Positions 24,351 to 34,700 of a stretch of 64,000 nt of DNA are shown in pieces. The stretch covers positions 1 through 64,000 of the forward strand of contig NZ_JAAKXY010000009.1 in NCBI RefSeq assembly GCF_011043775.1, read 5' to 3'. The DNA is from Natronolimnobius sp. AArcel1 (GTDB lineage: Archaea > Halobacteriota > Halobacteria > Halobacteriales > Natrialbaceae). Under the pieces are notes generated by a model. The model made no database searches, had not been told where the DNA came from, and saw only the letters and a program-made list of their open reading frames with translations. Position 1 is the stretch's first letter, and each line of letters starts with the position of its first letter. Both the position numbers and the translations under genes were made by a program.

Positions 24351-25571
24351 TCAGGCGAACGTCTTCGAGACCTCGTCGGTCTCGTCGGATTCGGCTTGGA
24401 CCTTGTCCCAGGCGTTGCGGAAATCGTCCATCTGAATTTCCGTCCGGTCGTCACGAATCGCAAACATCCCGGCTTCGGTGCAGATCGCTTTCACGTCAGC
24501 ACCGGAGGCTTCGCTTGCCTCTTCGGCCAGTTCGGCGAACTCCACGTCGTCGGAAACATTCATCCCGCGCGTGTGGATCTCGAAGATAATCTCGCGACCT
24601 TCCTGATTCGGTTTTGGCACCTCGATGAGGCGGTCGAATCGGCCCGGGCGCAAGATTGCGCGGTCGAGCATGTCGAAGCGGTTCGTTGCCGCAATAATGC
24701 GGATATCGCCTCGGTCTTCGAAGCCGTCCATTTCGCTCAGGAGCTGCATCATGGTGCGCTGGACTTCAGCGTCACCCGATGTCTTGGACTCCGTTCGCTT
24801 GGCCGCGATGGCGTCGATCTCGTCGATGAAGATCACGGCAGGTTCGTGCTCGCGAGCGACCTTGAACAGGTCGCGAACGAGCTTTGCACCCTCACCGATG
24901 AACTTGTGGACAAGCTCGGAGCCGGCCATCTTGATGAACGTCGCGTTCGTCTGGTTCGCGACGGCCTTTGCGAGCATCGTCTTCCCTGTCCCCGGTGGTC
25001 CGTAGAGGAGCACGCCACTCGGTGGGTCGATCCCGACATCGTCAAACATCTCGGGGTTCTCGAGGGGCATCTCGACGGTTTCACGAACTTCCTGCATCTG
25101 CTCCTCGAGGCCGCCGATATCCTCGTAGCTCACTTCGGGACTCTCGGTGACTTCCATCACGCGAGCGCGCACGTCGGTGTCGCCCGAGAGGGTCTTGACG
25201 ATCGACAGCGAGTTGTTGACTGCGACCCGCGCATCGGGCTCGATATCCTCGCGCATCTCGTCGGTGACCTCAGTTAGGGCCTCCTGATTGTTCCCGTGCT
25301 GTTTGATGATGACGCCTTCCTCCGTCAGTTCCTGGACGGTGGCAACGAACAGCGGCGACTGCTTGAGTTTCTTGTTCTCGTGGGTTAGTCGCTCGAGTTT
25401 CTGCTGGTATTTGTTGTTCTCGGCGTTCGCATCGAGGAGTTTGTCGCGCATCTCCTCGTTTTGCGACTCGAGGTCCTCCAGCCGGTCCTCGAGCGTCTGG
25501 ATCTTCTCCTGTTGGGACGCCTCGTCCTCGTCGTATGGGAGGTCGACGTCGTCCACAGTATCGGTCATCAT
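24351..25571 (-). CDS. pan: Proteasome-activating nucleotidase (PAN, AAA+ ATPase)
   Basis: 406 residues from ATG 25569-25571 (ATG 25566 also possible). An N-terminal coiled coil spans residues 19-70, then an OB domain, then the AAA+ module: Walker A GPPGTGKT 191-198, Walker B VIFIDEID 246-253, sensor and arginine-finger segments IIAATNRFDMLDRAILRPGR. PAN hexamers unfold substrates and feed them to the 20S proteasome. The C-terminus is SKTFA, with Phe where the gate-opening HbYX motif has Tyr. The gene is divergent from an HTH gene across a 120-base AT-rich region. Confidence 0.95.
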   Translation of the reverse strand: MMTDTVDDVDLPYDEDEASQQEKIQTLEDRLEDLESQNEEMRDKLLDANAENNKYQQKLERLTHENKKLKQSPLFVATVQELTEEGVIIKQHGNNQEALTEVTDEMREDIEPDARVAVNNSLSIVKTLSGDTDVRARVMEVTESPEVSYEDIGGLEEQMQEVRETVEMPLENPEMFDDVGIDPPSGVLLYGPPGTGKTMLAKAVANQTNATFIKMAGSELVHKFIGEGAKLVRDLFKVAREHEPAVIFIDEIDAIAAKRTESKTSGDAEVQRTMMQLLSEMDGFEDRGDIRIIAATNRFDMLDRAILRPGRFDRLIEVPKPNQEGREIIFEIHTRGMNVSDDVEFAELAEEASEASGADVKAICTEAGMFAIRDDRTEIQMDDFRNAWDKVQAESDETDEVSKTFA

Positions 25572-25692
25572 CGTTGCTTTGGGGGCTGGTTCATAAGAGG
25601 CTTCGGGTCGGGACACTCTCTCGCAATATATTACCACAATGCATGAGATGAAACAGAAAATATTATCAGCTTGTATTTGGTAGGGGAGAGTG
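25572..25692. promoter_or_regulatory. Divergent promoter between pan and an HTH gene
   Basis: This 121-base region is AT-rich. Boxes AATATATT (25625-25632) and AAAATATTATC (25657-25667) could serve as TATA elements for the minus- and plus-strand genes respectively; the second lies about 30 bases before ATG 25693. No clear inverted repeat longer than the self-complementary AATATATT is seen. Confidence 0.5.
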
Positions 25693-25962
25693 ATGAGCGC
25701 TTCAGAGTCGATCCGACAGGACGCCGACGATAGGGGTAGTTGGGATGATGTCCGCGAGTTGCCGCCGAGTGCGAAACTCGTCGCCAAAGTCCTCGAGTAC
25801 AACGACACGATGACCCAACAGCAGATTGCAGACGAGACGCTGCTTCCCTCCCGCACCGTCCGCTACGCGCTGAACCGTCTCGAGGAAGAGAACGTAATCG
25901 ACTCCCGGTTTTCGTTCTCGGATGCGCGAAAGCGCCTGTACACGCTCGATATCGAATCGTAA
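25693..25962 (+). CDS. Small winged-helix DNA-binding protein (MarR/TrmB-type HTH)
   Basis: 89 residues from ATG 25693. The core LPPSAKLVAKVLEYNDTMTQ, then QQIADETLLPSRTVRYALNR, then LEEENVIDSRFSFSDARKRL, is a winged helix: recognition helix in LPSRTVRYAL, wing in the last strand pair. There is no ligand domain. It faces pan and may share or control that promoter; this is inference from position. Confidence 0.8.
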   Translation: MSASESIRQDADDRGSWDDVRELPPSAKLVAKVLEYNDTMTQQQIADETLLPSRTVRYALNRLEEENVIDSRFSFSDARKRLYTLDIES

Positions 25963-26109
25963 TCGCAATCGCGTTTCTCCGCGCTCGCTTTCGGTTCTCC
26001 TCTCTACATTTCCGTTTTCGCTCGATCACGAGCGACACTGCAAACGTATCAGATTCACTTTCACTCCGGTCGCGGAACCCCTTTAGGCCCGACCCGCCAA
26101 TGACCAGCA

Positions 26110-27525
26110 ATGACGCGGGTTATCCACACGGGCGATACCCACATCGGGTACCAACAGTACAATTCGCCCGCGAGACGAGACGACTTTCTCGCAGCCTTCC
26201 GGCAGGTCGCCGAAGACGCCGTCGCAGACGATGTCGACGCCGTCGTCCACGCAGGCGACCTCTTTCACGACCGCCGGCCAGGACTGGTCGATCTCCAGGG
26301 CACCGTCGAGATTCTACGAACGCTCGAGGAAGCCGACATTCCTTTCCTCGCTGTCGTCGGCAACCACGAGGGCAAACGCGACGCCCAGTGGCTCGATCTC
26401 TTTGCTGATCTCGGCCTTGCAACGCGGCTTGGCCCACAACCCGAGGTCGTGGGCGACGTTGCACTCTATGGCCTCGATTTCGTCCCCCGCTCGAGACGCG
26501 AGGACCTCGAGTACGAGTTTGGGCCGGTTCCCGACGCAGCGGACCACGCGACGCTCGTCAGTCACGGGCTGTTCGAACCCTTCGCACACGCGGACTGGGA
26601 TACTGCCCGGCTCCTTTCGGAGTCGACGGTCGAGTTCGACGTCGTGTTGCTCGGAGACAACCACAAACCGGACACTGCGGAGGTCCAAGACACCTGGGTC
26701 ACCTACTGCGGGTCGACCGAGCGCGCGAGCGCTAGCGAGCGCGAGGATCGAGGCTACAACCTTGTCACCTTCGAGACTGACAGCGACGCGGACGACGCAG
26801 TCGCCATCAGCCGCCGCGCACTCACTGCCACCCGCGACTTCGAGTTCGTCGACGTCGACCTCGAGGAGGGGGAGGGAATCGACCGCGTCCAAGAGCGCGT
26901 TCGTGAGTACGACGTCGAAGATTCGGTTGTGATCGTCACGATCGAAGGCGACGGCAAGCCCGTTACACCCGCCGCAGTCGAGGAACTGGCAATCGATCGC
27001 GGCGCACTCGTTGCCCGCGTCAACGACCGACGCGACCTTCCCGACGAGGACGACGAGGTTTCAGTGAGCTTTGCAAACCCCGACGAGGCTGTCCGCGAGC
27101 GAGTTCGCGAGTTAGGACTTAGTAACGCCGCCCTCGAGATCGACAAAACGGTCCGTGATGACGACCTCGTCGACTCGAACGTCCGCGAGTCTGTCGAACG
27201 CCGCGTCCGAGAGTTGCTCGAGGACGATCAGTCTGCGTTCGACCCCGCGCCAGCGCGAACTCCGGATGACGAGGACGTGACGACAGTGGCAGACCAGCTT
27301 TCGGGCACCGAGTCCAACGCGACAGAACCCGAGCCGGCTGAAACAGCCGCCGAAGCCGAGCCAGAATCAGCGCCAGCCGCTGAGCCTACACCAGACCAAG
27401 ACGATGTGACCACAGACGAGCGCGACTCCAGTGCAGCGGAAGCAGCGAGCGAGAACGTCGAACGTGCAGACGCAGAACAATCACAGCCGACTGACGAAGA
27501 CGCCTCACTGGGTGATTTCGCATGA
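26110..27525 (+). CDS. mre11: DNA double-strand break repair nuclease Mre11
   Basis: 471 residues. The calcineurin-like phosphoesterase motifs are in order: D9 and H11 in HTGDTHIGYQQ, AVVHAGDLFHDRRPGLVDLQ, AVVGNHEGKRD, LVSHGLFE and LLGDNHKPD; these bind two Mn2+. A capping domain follows. The last 90 residues are an acidic Ala/Glu/Asp tail ending EDASLGDFA, a halophile extension absent from most family members. Mre11 resects DNA ends together with Rad50, whose gene overlaps it by four bases (ATGA). No herA or nurA partner is adjacent. Confidence 0.95.
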   Translation: MTRVIHTGDTHIGYQQYNSPARRDDFLAAFRQVAEDAVADDVDAVVHAGDLFHDRRPGLVDLQGTVEILRTLEEADIPFLAVVGNHEGKRDAQWLDLFADLGLATRLGPQPEVVGDVALYGLDFVPRSRREDLEYEFGPVPDAADHATLVSHGLFEPFAHADWDTARLLSESTVEFDVVLLGDNHKPDTAEVQDTWVTYCGSTERASASEREDRGYNLVTFETDSDADDAVAISRRALTATRDFEFVDVDLEEGEGIDRVQERVREYDVEDSVVIVTIEGDGKPVTPAAVEELAIDRGALVARVNDRRDLPDEDDEVSVSFANPDEAVRERVRELGLSNAALEIDKTVRDDDLVDSNVRESVERRVRELLEDDQSAFDPAPARTPDDEDVTTVADQLSGTESNATEPEPAETAAEAEPESAPAAEPTPDQDDVTTDERDSSAAEAASENVERADAEQSQPTDEDASLGDFA

Positions 27526-30191
27526 GAGTTGACCGCGTCCGCCTGCGGAACTTCAAGTGCTACGGCGACGCCGACCTCACCCTCGAGCGCGGTGTCACCG
27601 TCGTCCACGGCGTCAACGGCAGCGGCAAATCAACACTGCTCGAGGCGACCTTCTTCGCCCTGTATGGTTCGAAAGCCCTCGATGAGCGCACGCTTGATGA
27701 CGTGATTACGACCGGCGAAGAAGAGACCGAGATCGAACTCTGGTTTACTCACGATGGGCGTGACTACCATATTGAGCGCCAGCTCAAACTGCGTGGCGAC
27801 CGCGCGACGACGACGAAGTGCATCCTCGAGACGCCCGCAGAAACGATTGAAGGGGCACGCGATGTGCGCCGTGAGGTGACCGAACTGCTGCGCATGGATG
27901 CCGAGGCGTTCGTCAACTGTGCCTATGTCCGCCAGGGCGAGGTCAACAAGCTCATTCACGCCTCGCCAAGCGATCGCCAGGATATGATCGACGACCTCCT
28001 GCAACTGGGCGCACTCGAGGACTACCGTGAGCGAGCCAGCGACGCCCGCCTCGGGGTCAAATCCGTCCTCGACGGCCAGCGAGAGGTGCTCGAGGACGTT
28101 CGATCCCAGGTCGAGCGCAAGGAAGACAAAGACCTCCACGAGCGACTGAACGGCCTCGAGTCCCGGCGCACAGATATCACGAGTGAGATCGACCGGTTCG
28201 AAACCCAGCGCGACCAAGCCCGAGAAACGCTCGAGACTGCCGAAGACGTCCTCGAGCGCCACGACGAAACCCGCGACGAAATTGTAGAACTCGAAGAGGA
28301 GATTATCGACCTGCGGGGGAAAATCTCCGAAACCGAAGGGCAACGCGAGGACGCCAAAGACCGGATTCGCGACCTCGAGTCTGAACGCGAAGCGCTTGCT
28401 GAGGAACGCGAGGACGTACTCGAAACGGTCGACCTCGAGGGCGAGTCTGTCGATGCTCGTATCGAAGATCTTGAGGCGCGCGACGACGACTGTCGTGACG
28501 AGTTAGAGGAGGTCCGCGTCGCGATTACGGAAACCAACGGCGAGATCGAACGCCTGCGCGAGGAGGCAGACACGCTCGAGGAGCAAGCCGAAGATGCCCG
28601 CACGGAAGCAGCGAGTCTCAGCGAGCGAATCGAAGCCGACGAAGCGACGATTACAGATCGTGAGGAGAACATCGACGACCTGGCAGACGAAATTGCGACA
28701 GCACGCGAGCAATTCGAGGACGCCCCGGTCGCGTTCGGCGACGCCGCTTCGCACCTTGAAGACCTCGAGAACGACCGCGAGGCAGTGGTCAAGTCGATCA
28801 ACGATGTGACCGCAGCGCGGAAAACTGTCGAACACGCCATCGAAGAGGGCGAACGCCTGCTCGAGGAGGGCAAGTGCCCGGAGTGTGGACAGCCCGTTGA
28901 GGACTCACCACATGTAGACGTCCTCGAGGAAAAACGAGCGGAACTCGCCACACACCGCGAGCGACTCGAGGAACTCGAGGCCGACTGCGAAGACATAGAC
29001 GAGCGGATCGAGCGCGCCGAGGCTCTCCGCGAAGCCGAGCGCCAGGTCGACCGACTCGAGGAAAACCGTGAGAATATCGAGCAGTTACTTGCAGAGAAAC
29101 GTGACGCCCTCGCCGACCGGCGTGACCAGCGCGAGTCGCTGCTGGCCGATGCCGAAACGCACGACGAACGTGCTGCCGAAAAGCGCGCCGAAGCGGACGA
29201 ATTGGAAGACACCGTTGAGGACAAACGCACCGAACTCGGGACGATAAACGGCGAGCGAAGCGAGATCAAAGCCACCCTCGAGTCACTCACACGCGTATCA
29301 GAGATCGACGACGAGCGCACCGACCTCGAGGGTGAGATCGAAACGCTGCGCGAGCGCCGACAGAACTGGCAGCAACTCAACGATGAGCGCCGTGAGACGC
29401 TCTCGAGCAAACGTGAGCGAAAGCGTGACCTCGAGTCCGAATTTGATGAGAGCCGTGTCGAGACTGCCCGCGAGGACAAACAAAACGCCGAAAGCTATCT
29501 CGAGCAGGTCGACGCAAAACTCGAGGAGTTAGACGAACAGCGCACTGAAATCCAAAACGCTATCGGCGCGGTCGAAAACGAACTCGAGGAACTTGAGCGC
29601 TTGCGCGAGCGCCTCGAGGAACTCGAGGATCGCGCTCAGCAACTCGAGTCGCTCTATACCGAAGCAGAGACGCTCCAGACGACCTACGGCGAGTTGCGCG
29701 CGGAACTGCGCCAGCGAAACGTCGAGACGCTCGAGCGACTGCTCAACGAGACGTTCGAACTGGTCTATCAGAACGACTCGTATGCATCGATCGAACTCGA
29801 TGGCGACTACCGCCTGACGGTGTATCAAAAAGACGGCGAGACACTCGAGCCCGAACAGCTCTCGGGCGGCGAGCGCGCGCTGTTCAACCTGAGTCTGCGG
29901 TGTGCGATCTATCGCTTGCTCGCGGAAGGCGTCGAGGGAACTGCGCCAATGCCGCCACTCATTCTCGACGAGCCGACGGTCTTTCTCGATTCGGGCCACG
30001 TGACACAACTCGTCTCGCTGGTCGAATCGATGCGCAAACTGGGTGTCGAGCAGATTGTCGTCGTCAGCCACGACGAGGAACTCGTCGGCGCGGCCGACTC
30101 ACTCATCCGCGTCGAAAAGGATGCCACGTCGAACCGTTCGCAACTCGAGCGCGGTGAACCGCCCGAAGCGGCGTTGCTCGCGACTGAGTAA
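27522..30191 (+). CDS. rad50: DNA double-strand break repair ATPase Rad50
   Basis: 889 residues. Walker A GVNGSGKST at 30-38; a long antiparallel coiled coil with the zinc hook CPECGQPV (Cys452 and Cys455) at its apex; the C-terminal ABC lobe has signature LSGGERALFNLSLRCAIYRL and Walker B PPLILDEPTVFLD. Residue composition of the coils is heavily Glu/Arg, as in haloarchaea. Two molecules bridge DNA ends via the hook and gate Mre11 activity. It is co-translated with mre11 through a four-base overlap. Confidence 0.96.
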   Translation: MRVDRVRLRNFKCYGDADLTLERGVTVVHGVNGSGKSTLLEATFFALYGSKALDERTLDDVITTGEEETEIELWFTHDGRDYHIERQLKLRGDRATTTKCILETPAETIEGARDVRREVTELLRMDAEAFVNCAYVRQGEVNKLIHASPSDRQDMIDDLLQLGALEDYRERASDARLGVKSVLDGQREVLEDVRSQVERKEDKDLHERLNGLESRRTDITSEIDRFETQRDQARETLETAEDVLERHDETRDEIVELEEEIIDLRGKISETEGQREDAKDRIRDLESEREALAEEREDVLETVDLEGESVDARIEDLEARDDDCRDELEEVRVAITETNGEIERLREEADTLEEQAEDARTEAASLSERIEADEATITDREENIDDLADEIATAREQFEDAPVAFGDAASHLEDLENDREAVVKSINDVTAARKTVEHAIEEGERLLEEGKCPECGQPVEDSPHVDVLEEKRAELATHRERLEELEADCEDIDERIERAEALREAERQVDRLEENRENIEQLLAEKRDALADRRDQRESLLADAETHDERAAEKRAEADELEDTVEDKRTELGTINGERSEIKATLESLTRVSEIDDERTDLEGEIETLRERRQNWQQLNDERRETLSSKRERKRDLESEFDESRVETAREDKQNAESYLEQVDAKLEELDEQRTEIQNAIGAVENELEELERLRERLEELEDRAQQLESLYTEAETLQTTYGELRAELRQRNVETLERLLNETFELVYQNDSYASIELDGDYRLTVYQKDGETLEPEQLSGGERALFNLSLRCAIYRLLAEGVEGTAPMPPLILDEPTVFLDSGHVTQLVSLVESMRKLGVEQIVVVSHDEELVGAADSLIRVEKDATSNRSQLERGEPPEAALLATE

Positions 30192-30266
30192 GCTCTTCAG
30201 GTACTCGAGTCTGGCGCTGTCGCTATCACGATTTCGCACGCAGCGTGCACTGAAAACCGTCGTCTG

Positions 30267-30764
30267 TTATCCGTCCTGTACTGGGTGTGTGTTCGCGATG
30301 GTCGCCGTGAGCGAGTCGTCGTCAGTGGCCCCGCGATCGTCCTCGGCGGCTCGAATTGTGTCGAGCGCTGTCTGACACTCATCTGTGAGTCGATAGCCAC
30401 GCTCGCCGCCGATCTCAGTTTCGGCAATAAGATCGGCCGACGAGAGGACGGTCAACCGACCGTGTAAGTCGCTCTCACAGCACGTATCGGCCTCTAAGAG
30501 CGCGCGGACTGACAGCGGACCGCGGGCGTCGAGTTCGAGGAGCAATCCCAGCGATGTCTCATCGTGGACGTTCGTCACGAGCGTGCGAACGGCTGGCGAG
30601 ATTGTCTGGGCGATGGTTTCGAATGCGCTTTCGTTGACCGACTCGAGGCGGTCGTTCTGGACGTAACACTCGTTTCCAGTTTCTGGGTCGCGAACGAGGC
30701 TGGCCTGTGTAGACTGTTTGAGCAAGAGATACCGCTTTCCCGTATCGTCCTGGACGGTTTTCAT
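30267..30764 (-). CDS. Haloarchaeal winged-helix protein (DUF7346-like)
   Basis: 165 residues, MKTVQDDTGKRYLLLKQSTQ, then ASLVRDPETGNECYVQNDRL. The middle contains a predicted winged helix (GPLSVRALLEADTCCESDLH, GRLTVLSSADLIAETEIGGE). I recall this layout as DUF7346, found beside the membrane protein encoded upstream. It probably binds DNA, but no target is known. Its ATG overlaps the upstream stop (ATGA). Confidence 0.7.
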   Translation of the reverse strand: MKTVQDDTGKRYLLLKQSTQASLVRDPETGNECYVQNDRLESVNESAFETIAQTISPAVRTLVTNVHDETSLGLLLELDARGPLSVRALLEADTCCESDLHGRLTVLSSADLIAETEIGGERGYRLTDECQTALDTIRAAEDDRGATDDDSLTATIANTHPVQDG

Positions 30765-31333
30765 GGTGAGTCTGGTTCGTCCGGTACCCCTTGTTCGGGG
30801 ACCTCGCTTGAAGGCTTTTCGCCAGTGTCATCTGGGGTGGCCGTCGTCGCTGCGTCGACCTCGTCATCTGCCTGCTCGTGCGAGTGCTTATAGTTCCTGT
30901 ATCGTCGGAAGCCAAAGCCGAACAGCACGACACCGATCAACAGCAACGGGACGCCATAATCGGTCGCCCCCTCGAAGATGAGAAAGAGCGCGCCAAGCGA
31001 TACCGCCAACACGGCAGCGTTGATGATGAGCACGAGCGCGACGAACGTCTCGAGGAGATCATCGGAAACTTCCGAGAAGTCGACATCTTCGAATTTTGTT
31101 GTAACGTCAGTCTCCGGTTCGGTGGATTCCCCCTCGATAACGCCTGGAATGTCGAGCGTATCGAGTTCATTATCTGATTTAAGATCCGCAAAGAGCCCGG
31201 ACCCGGCATCTTCCGTCTGTACTTTCGGAATCGACGGCCCGATGTCGTCGTCCGTTCCGTCGGCTGTCTCGGACTCTCGAGCGCCATCGTCGGACCGATC
31301 ACGGCTCACAGTAGTTCTCTCGGAGAGCGCCAA
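30761..31333 (-). CDS. Two-helix membrane protein (DUF7322-like)
   Basis: 190 residues. A long acidic N-terminus (TDDDIGPSIPKVQTEDAGSG) with conserved-looking LDIPGVIEGESTEPETDVTT and FEDVDFSEVSDDLLETFVAL precedes two membrane helices, VLIINAAVLAVSLGALFLIF and VPLLLIGVVLFGFGFRRYRN, then a cytoplasmic acidic tail. Probably DUF7322 from memory. Together with the coupled HTH gene it may form a membrane sensor-regulator pair, which is inference. Confidence 0.7.
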   Translation of the reverse strand: MALSERTTVSRDRSDDGARESETADGTDDDIGPSIPKVQTEDAGSGLFADLKSDNELDTLDIPGVIEGESTEPETDVTTKFEDVDFSEVSDDLLETFVALVLIINAAVLAVSLGALFLIFEGATDYGVPLLLIGVVLFGFGFRRYRNYKHSHEQADDEVDAATTATPDDTGEKPSSEVPEQGVPDEPDSP

Positions 31334-31452
31334 GAAAAGGATTCGCGTTCGCCATGACGCGAGGTGTGCGAGGTGCTCTCGGGTGAGATAGCAGTGCCGA
31401 TCGCAAAACCGTGCTGCGATCGGTATCTCGCTTAACTCGAGTACGTCGGTCG

Positions 31453-31629
31453 TTAGATAACGTCCTCGAGCGTTAGCGTCTGGGATGTTTCGACCCAGGC
31501 AAGGGGGTTTTCCGCGTCATAGAAGACCACACCATCGTCAATCTCATAGGATTCGATCGTTTCGACGCCTTCGGGTTCACTACTCGGTTCACGCCCGTCC
31601 GCCGTGTCATCAGATATACGGGTGGACAA
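31453..31629 (-). CDS. Small haloarchaeal protein, DUF7331 family, TTG start
   Basis: 58 residues. The core ESYEIDDGVVFYDAENPLAW, then VETSQTLTLEDVI, is the DUF7331 pattern. No ATG or GTG is available in frame: a stop lies three codons upstream of TTG 31627-31629, which would give MSTRISDDTADGREP. Four codons later ATA-TCT-GAT-GAC stands where relatives would have ATG-TCT-GAT (MSDDT), suggesting the original start mutated to ATA. Function unknown. It is divergent from polB. Confidence 0.6.
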   Translation of the reverse strand: MSTRISDDTADGREPSSEPEGVETIESYEIDDGVVFYDAENPLAWVETSQTLTLEDVI

Positions 31630-31789
31630 CGTCGATCACCTATCGCTATGGTATGTGTTACCACATTATATGTCTTGTTGCTCCCGCAAGGTTGGCGGGC
31701 TCTGGGTGGGACTACTGCTGGGGCAGGCCTACGCCGACTCGAACACGGATTGCAGGGGTTTTTATCCAGCCGTTTCCAACTGCGATATC

Positions 31790-34700
31790 ATGACTGAGGC
31801 GGGCCAGAGTGGACTTTCAGAGTTCGGCGACACGGCCGAGGACGGGGACGCACACGACCGGCCGGACGAGGAAGCGATGCACGTCGCCGGCAACGGCGCC
31901 TCGAGCGCTGTGGAAGTCATCGACGTACTTGAGGAAACGCTTCCGGAACCCACGGGCGAACTCGAACTCGCCGTGATGCAGGTCGATTACACCATCGCGG
32001 GCTACGGCGATGAGGAACGACCGATCATGCACGTGTTCGGGCGCACCGCCGAGAACGAACTCGAGCACGTCCAAATCGTTGGCTTTCGGCCCTATTTCTA
32101 TGCGCCGACGGAGACCCTCGAGCGCCCGCCCGAAGAGGAGTACGACCGCCTAACCGACAGCGAAACGGAAGATGCGAACGGCGACCCCTACGAGAGTATC
32201 CGTGGCGAGGACCTCACGAAGATTTTCGGCCAGACGCCTCGCGACGTCGGGCAGATTCGTGATGACTTCGAGCACTACGAAGCCGATATCCTGTTCCCGA
32301 ACCGGTTTTTGATCGACAAAGACGTCCAAAGCGGTATTCGCGTCCCGGAACGACGCGCTGACGACGACTCGCTCGTCGTTCCCCACACCGAAGTTGAGTC
32401 CGTCGACGTGGACGCCGACCCGCGCGTCCTGACGTTCGATATCGAGGTCGAGGACCGCCACGGCTTCCCCGAAGACGGCGAGGAGCCGATTGTCTGTCTG
32501 ACCAGCCACGACTCCTACCGCGACGAGTACGTCATGTGGGTCTGTGCGGCTGAGAAGGGCGACGGTGAGATCCCTGCCGAAATCACTGACTACGAGCCAA
32601 TCGAGGGCGCAATTGAGCACGAGGTTCGCGCCTTCGACGCAGAAGAAGCCATGCTCGAGGCATTCGTCGACTATATCGCTGATCAAAATGAAGCAGATCC
32701 AGATGTTATCACTGGTTGGAACTGTCTTCCAGCAGATAGTGACGTTCTCATGGCGGACGGGACCGAGAAAGAGATACAGGATATCGAAATCGGTGATACA
32801 GTAGTTGGGTCTGAATCACAGCAATCGAGCATCGCAGAAGTAACGAACAAGTGGGAAAGTGAGAAGGAGATTCTCGAATTCACGTTAGCTGATGGTACTT
32901 CCCTCCGATCGTCAGCCGAGCATCGCATAATGGTTGGGGGCGACGATGCTGTAGACTGGAAGGGGGGAAGCGAAATCGAATCTGGAGATTACGTACTCAA
33001 GCCGCGGAGACTCTCCGTCGAAAAGACGGTTGTTCCCACCCTTTCGGAACTCATTCCAATAGAGAACCAACGGTACGCTGACAAACAGACGGTCTCCGAA
33101 TTCAAGACGGATCTCCCATACGGTGCTGTCACCGAGTTGGCCGACGAATTCGATGTCTCGACCGGAACGTTACACCATCCTCACACGACCGTCTGGACGC
33201 CGAAACGCTGTCGAGGTGCAGCGAGCCAGTACGACGTTCCCGTTCCAGACGGTGGCGTCGAATATCGGGGAACAGGTGTTGATCTCGAACGAAAAATTAC
33301 ACCTGACGAACTCTACTACGCCGGGCTGATCCTCACGGACGGATCAATGTCGCCAGATGATGGCGTTCGATTCTACAACACTCGAGAGGAACTCCACCGA
33401 CAATTCCCCGGCGAAAATCACTTACAACCGGACGGAAAGGGATGTTACAAACAGAACGTACTGGACTATGCGACGATGTATGCCTTTAACGGACTCGGTG
33501 TTCCGTTTGGGAATAAAAACGACGGTCCCGTCGATCTCTCGACAATTTACGAAATGCCGTCCGAATACATCGGTCGCTTCTTAGCGGGTGCTATCGATGG
33601 CGACGGAAATATTGCGCAAAGCGGGATCACAGTTGCCGCCGAGAACCGGTCGATCGGTAAGTGGTACGTGAAGCTATTCAAGCGCCTTGGGATCTACGCG
33701 CAGCAACGAGAGAACGTCGTTAGAATTCCCGATGCGAAACGCGACATCGATCGACTGAAGGACTGCGTTCTCCCGTATATGAGCCATTCCGAAAAGAAAG
33801 ACGCCCTCACGGAATTCGAGGGCGGCAAGAGTGGTCAAACCGAGAACATCCCATACGCGTTGTTCGAAGCAGATGTCGGGTCTGACGCAAAGCGGATCGG
33901 TAACGACAAACATCGGCGCGGTATTAACCTTAAACGTCACGAGACACACTCTGAGGAGTGGGAAGAGTACGTCTTCGTTGAGGTAACGGACGTTTCGGTA
34001 ACTGGCACTGAGACGACCTACGACATCGAAACGACGACGCACAACTTCATCGCTGAAGGGTGTCTGGTCCACAACTGCGATGATTTCGACGCACCATATC
34101 TCTTAGATCGACTCGAGGAGCTTCAGGGCCCACATCACGATTACAACCTCGAGATCGACCGCCTCTCCCGCGTCGATGAGGTCTGGCGCAGCAACTGGGG
34201 CGGTCCCGACATCAAAGGTCGCGTTGTCTTCGACTTGCTGTATGGCTATCAGCGGATGGTCTTCTCCGAACTCGATTCGTATCGCCTCGACGCTGTCGGC
34301 GAGTCCGAACTCGGCGTTGGGAAGGAGCGCTACACTGGCGATATCGGCGACCTCTGGGAGGACGATCCGACGCAACTGCTCGAGTACAACCTTCGGGACG
34401 TCGAACTCTGTGTCGAACTCGACCGCCAGCAGAACATCATCCCGTTCTGGGACGAGGTGCGTTCTTTCGTTGGCTGCAAACTCGAGGACGCCCCGACCCC
34501 GGGCGACGCGGTGGACATGTACGTCCTGCATCAGGCCTACGGCGAGTTTGCACTGCCCTCGAAGGGCCAGCAGGAGGCGGGTGAGGAGTACGAGGGCGGG
34601 GCCGTCTTCGAGCCGATTACGGGCGTCAAAGAGAACGTCACGGTGCTCGACCTGAAGTCACTGTACCCGATGTGTATGGTGACGATCAACGCCAGCCCGG

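Noticed and set aside
28022-29479. 485-residue Ser/Arg ORF antisense to rad50
   Set aside because: Shadow of the Glu/Arg coiled coil; low-complexity only.
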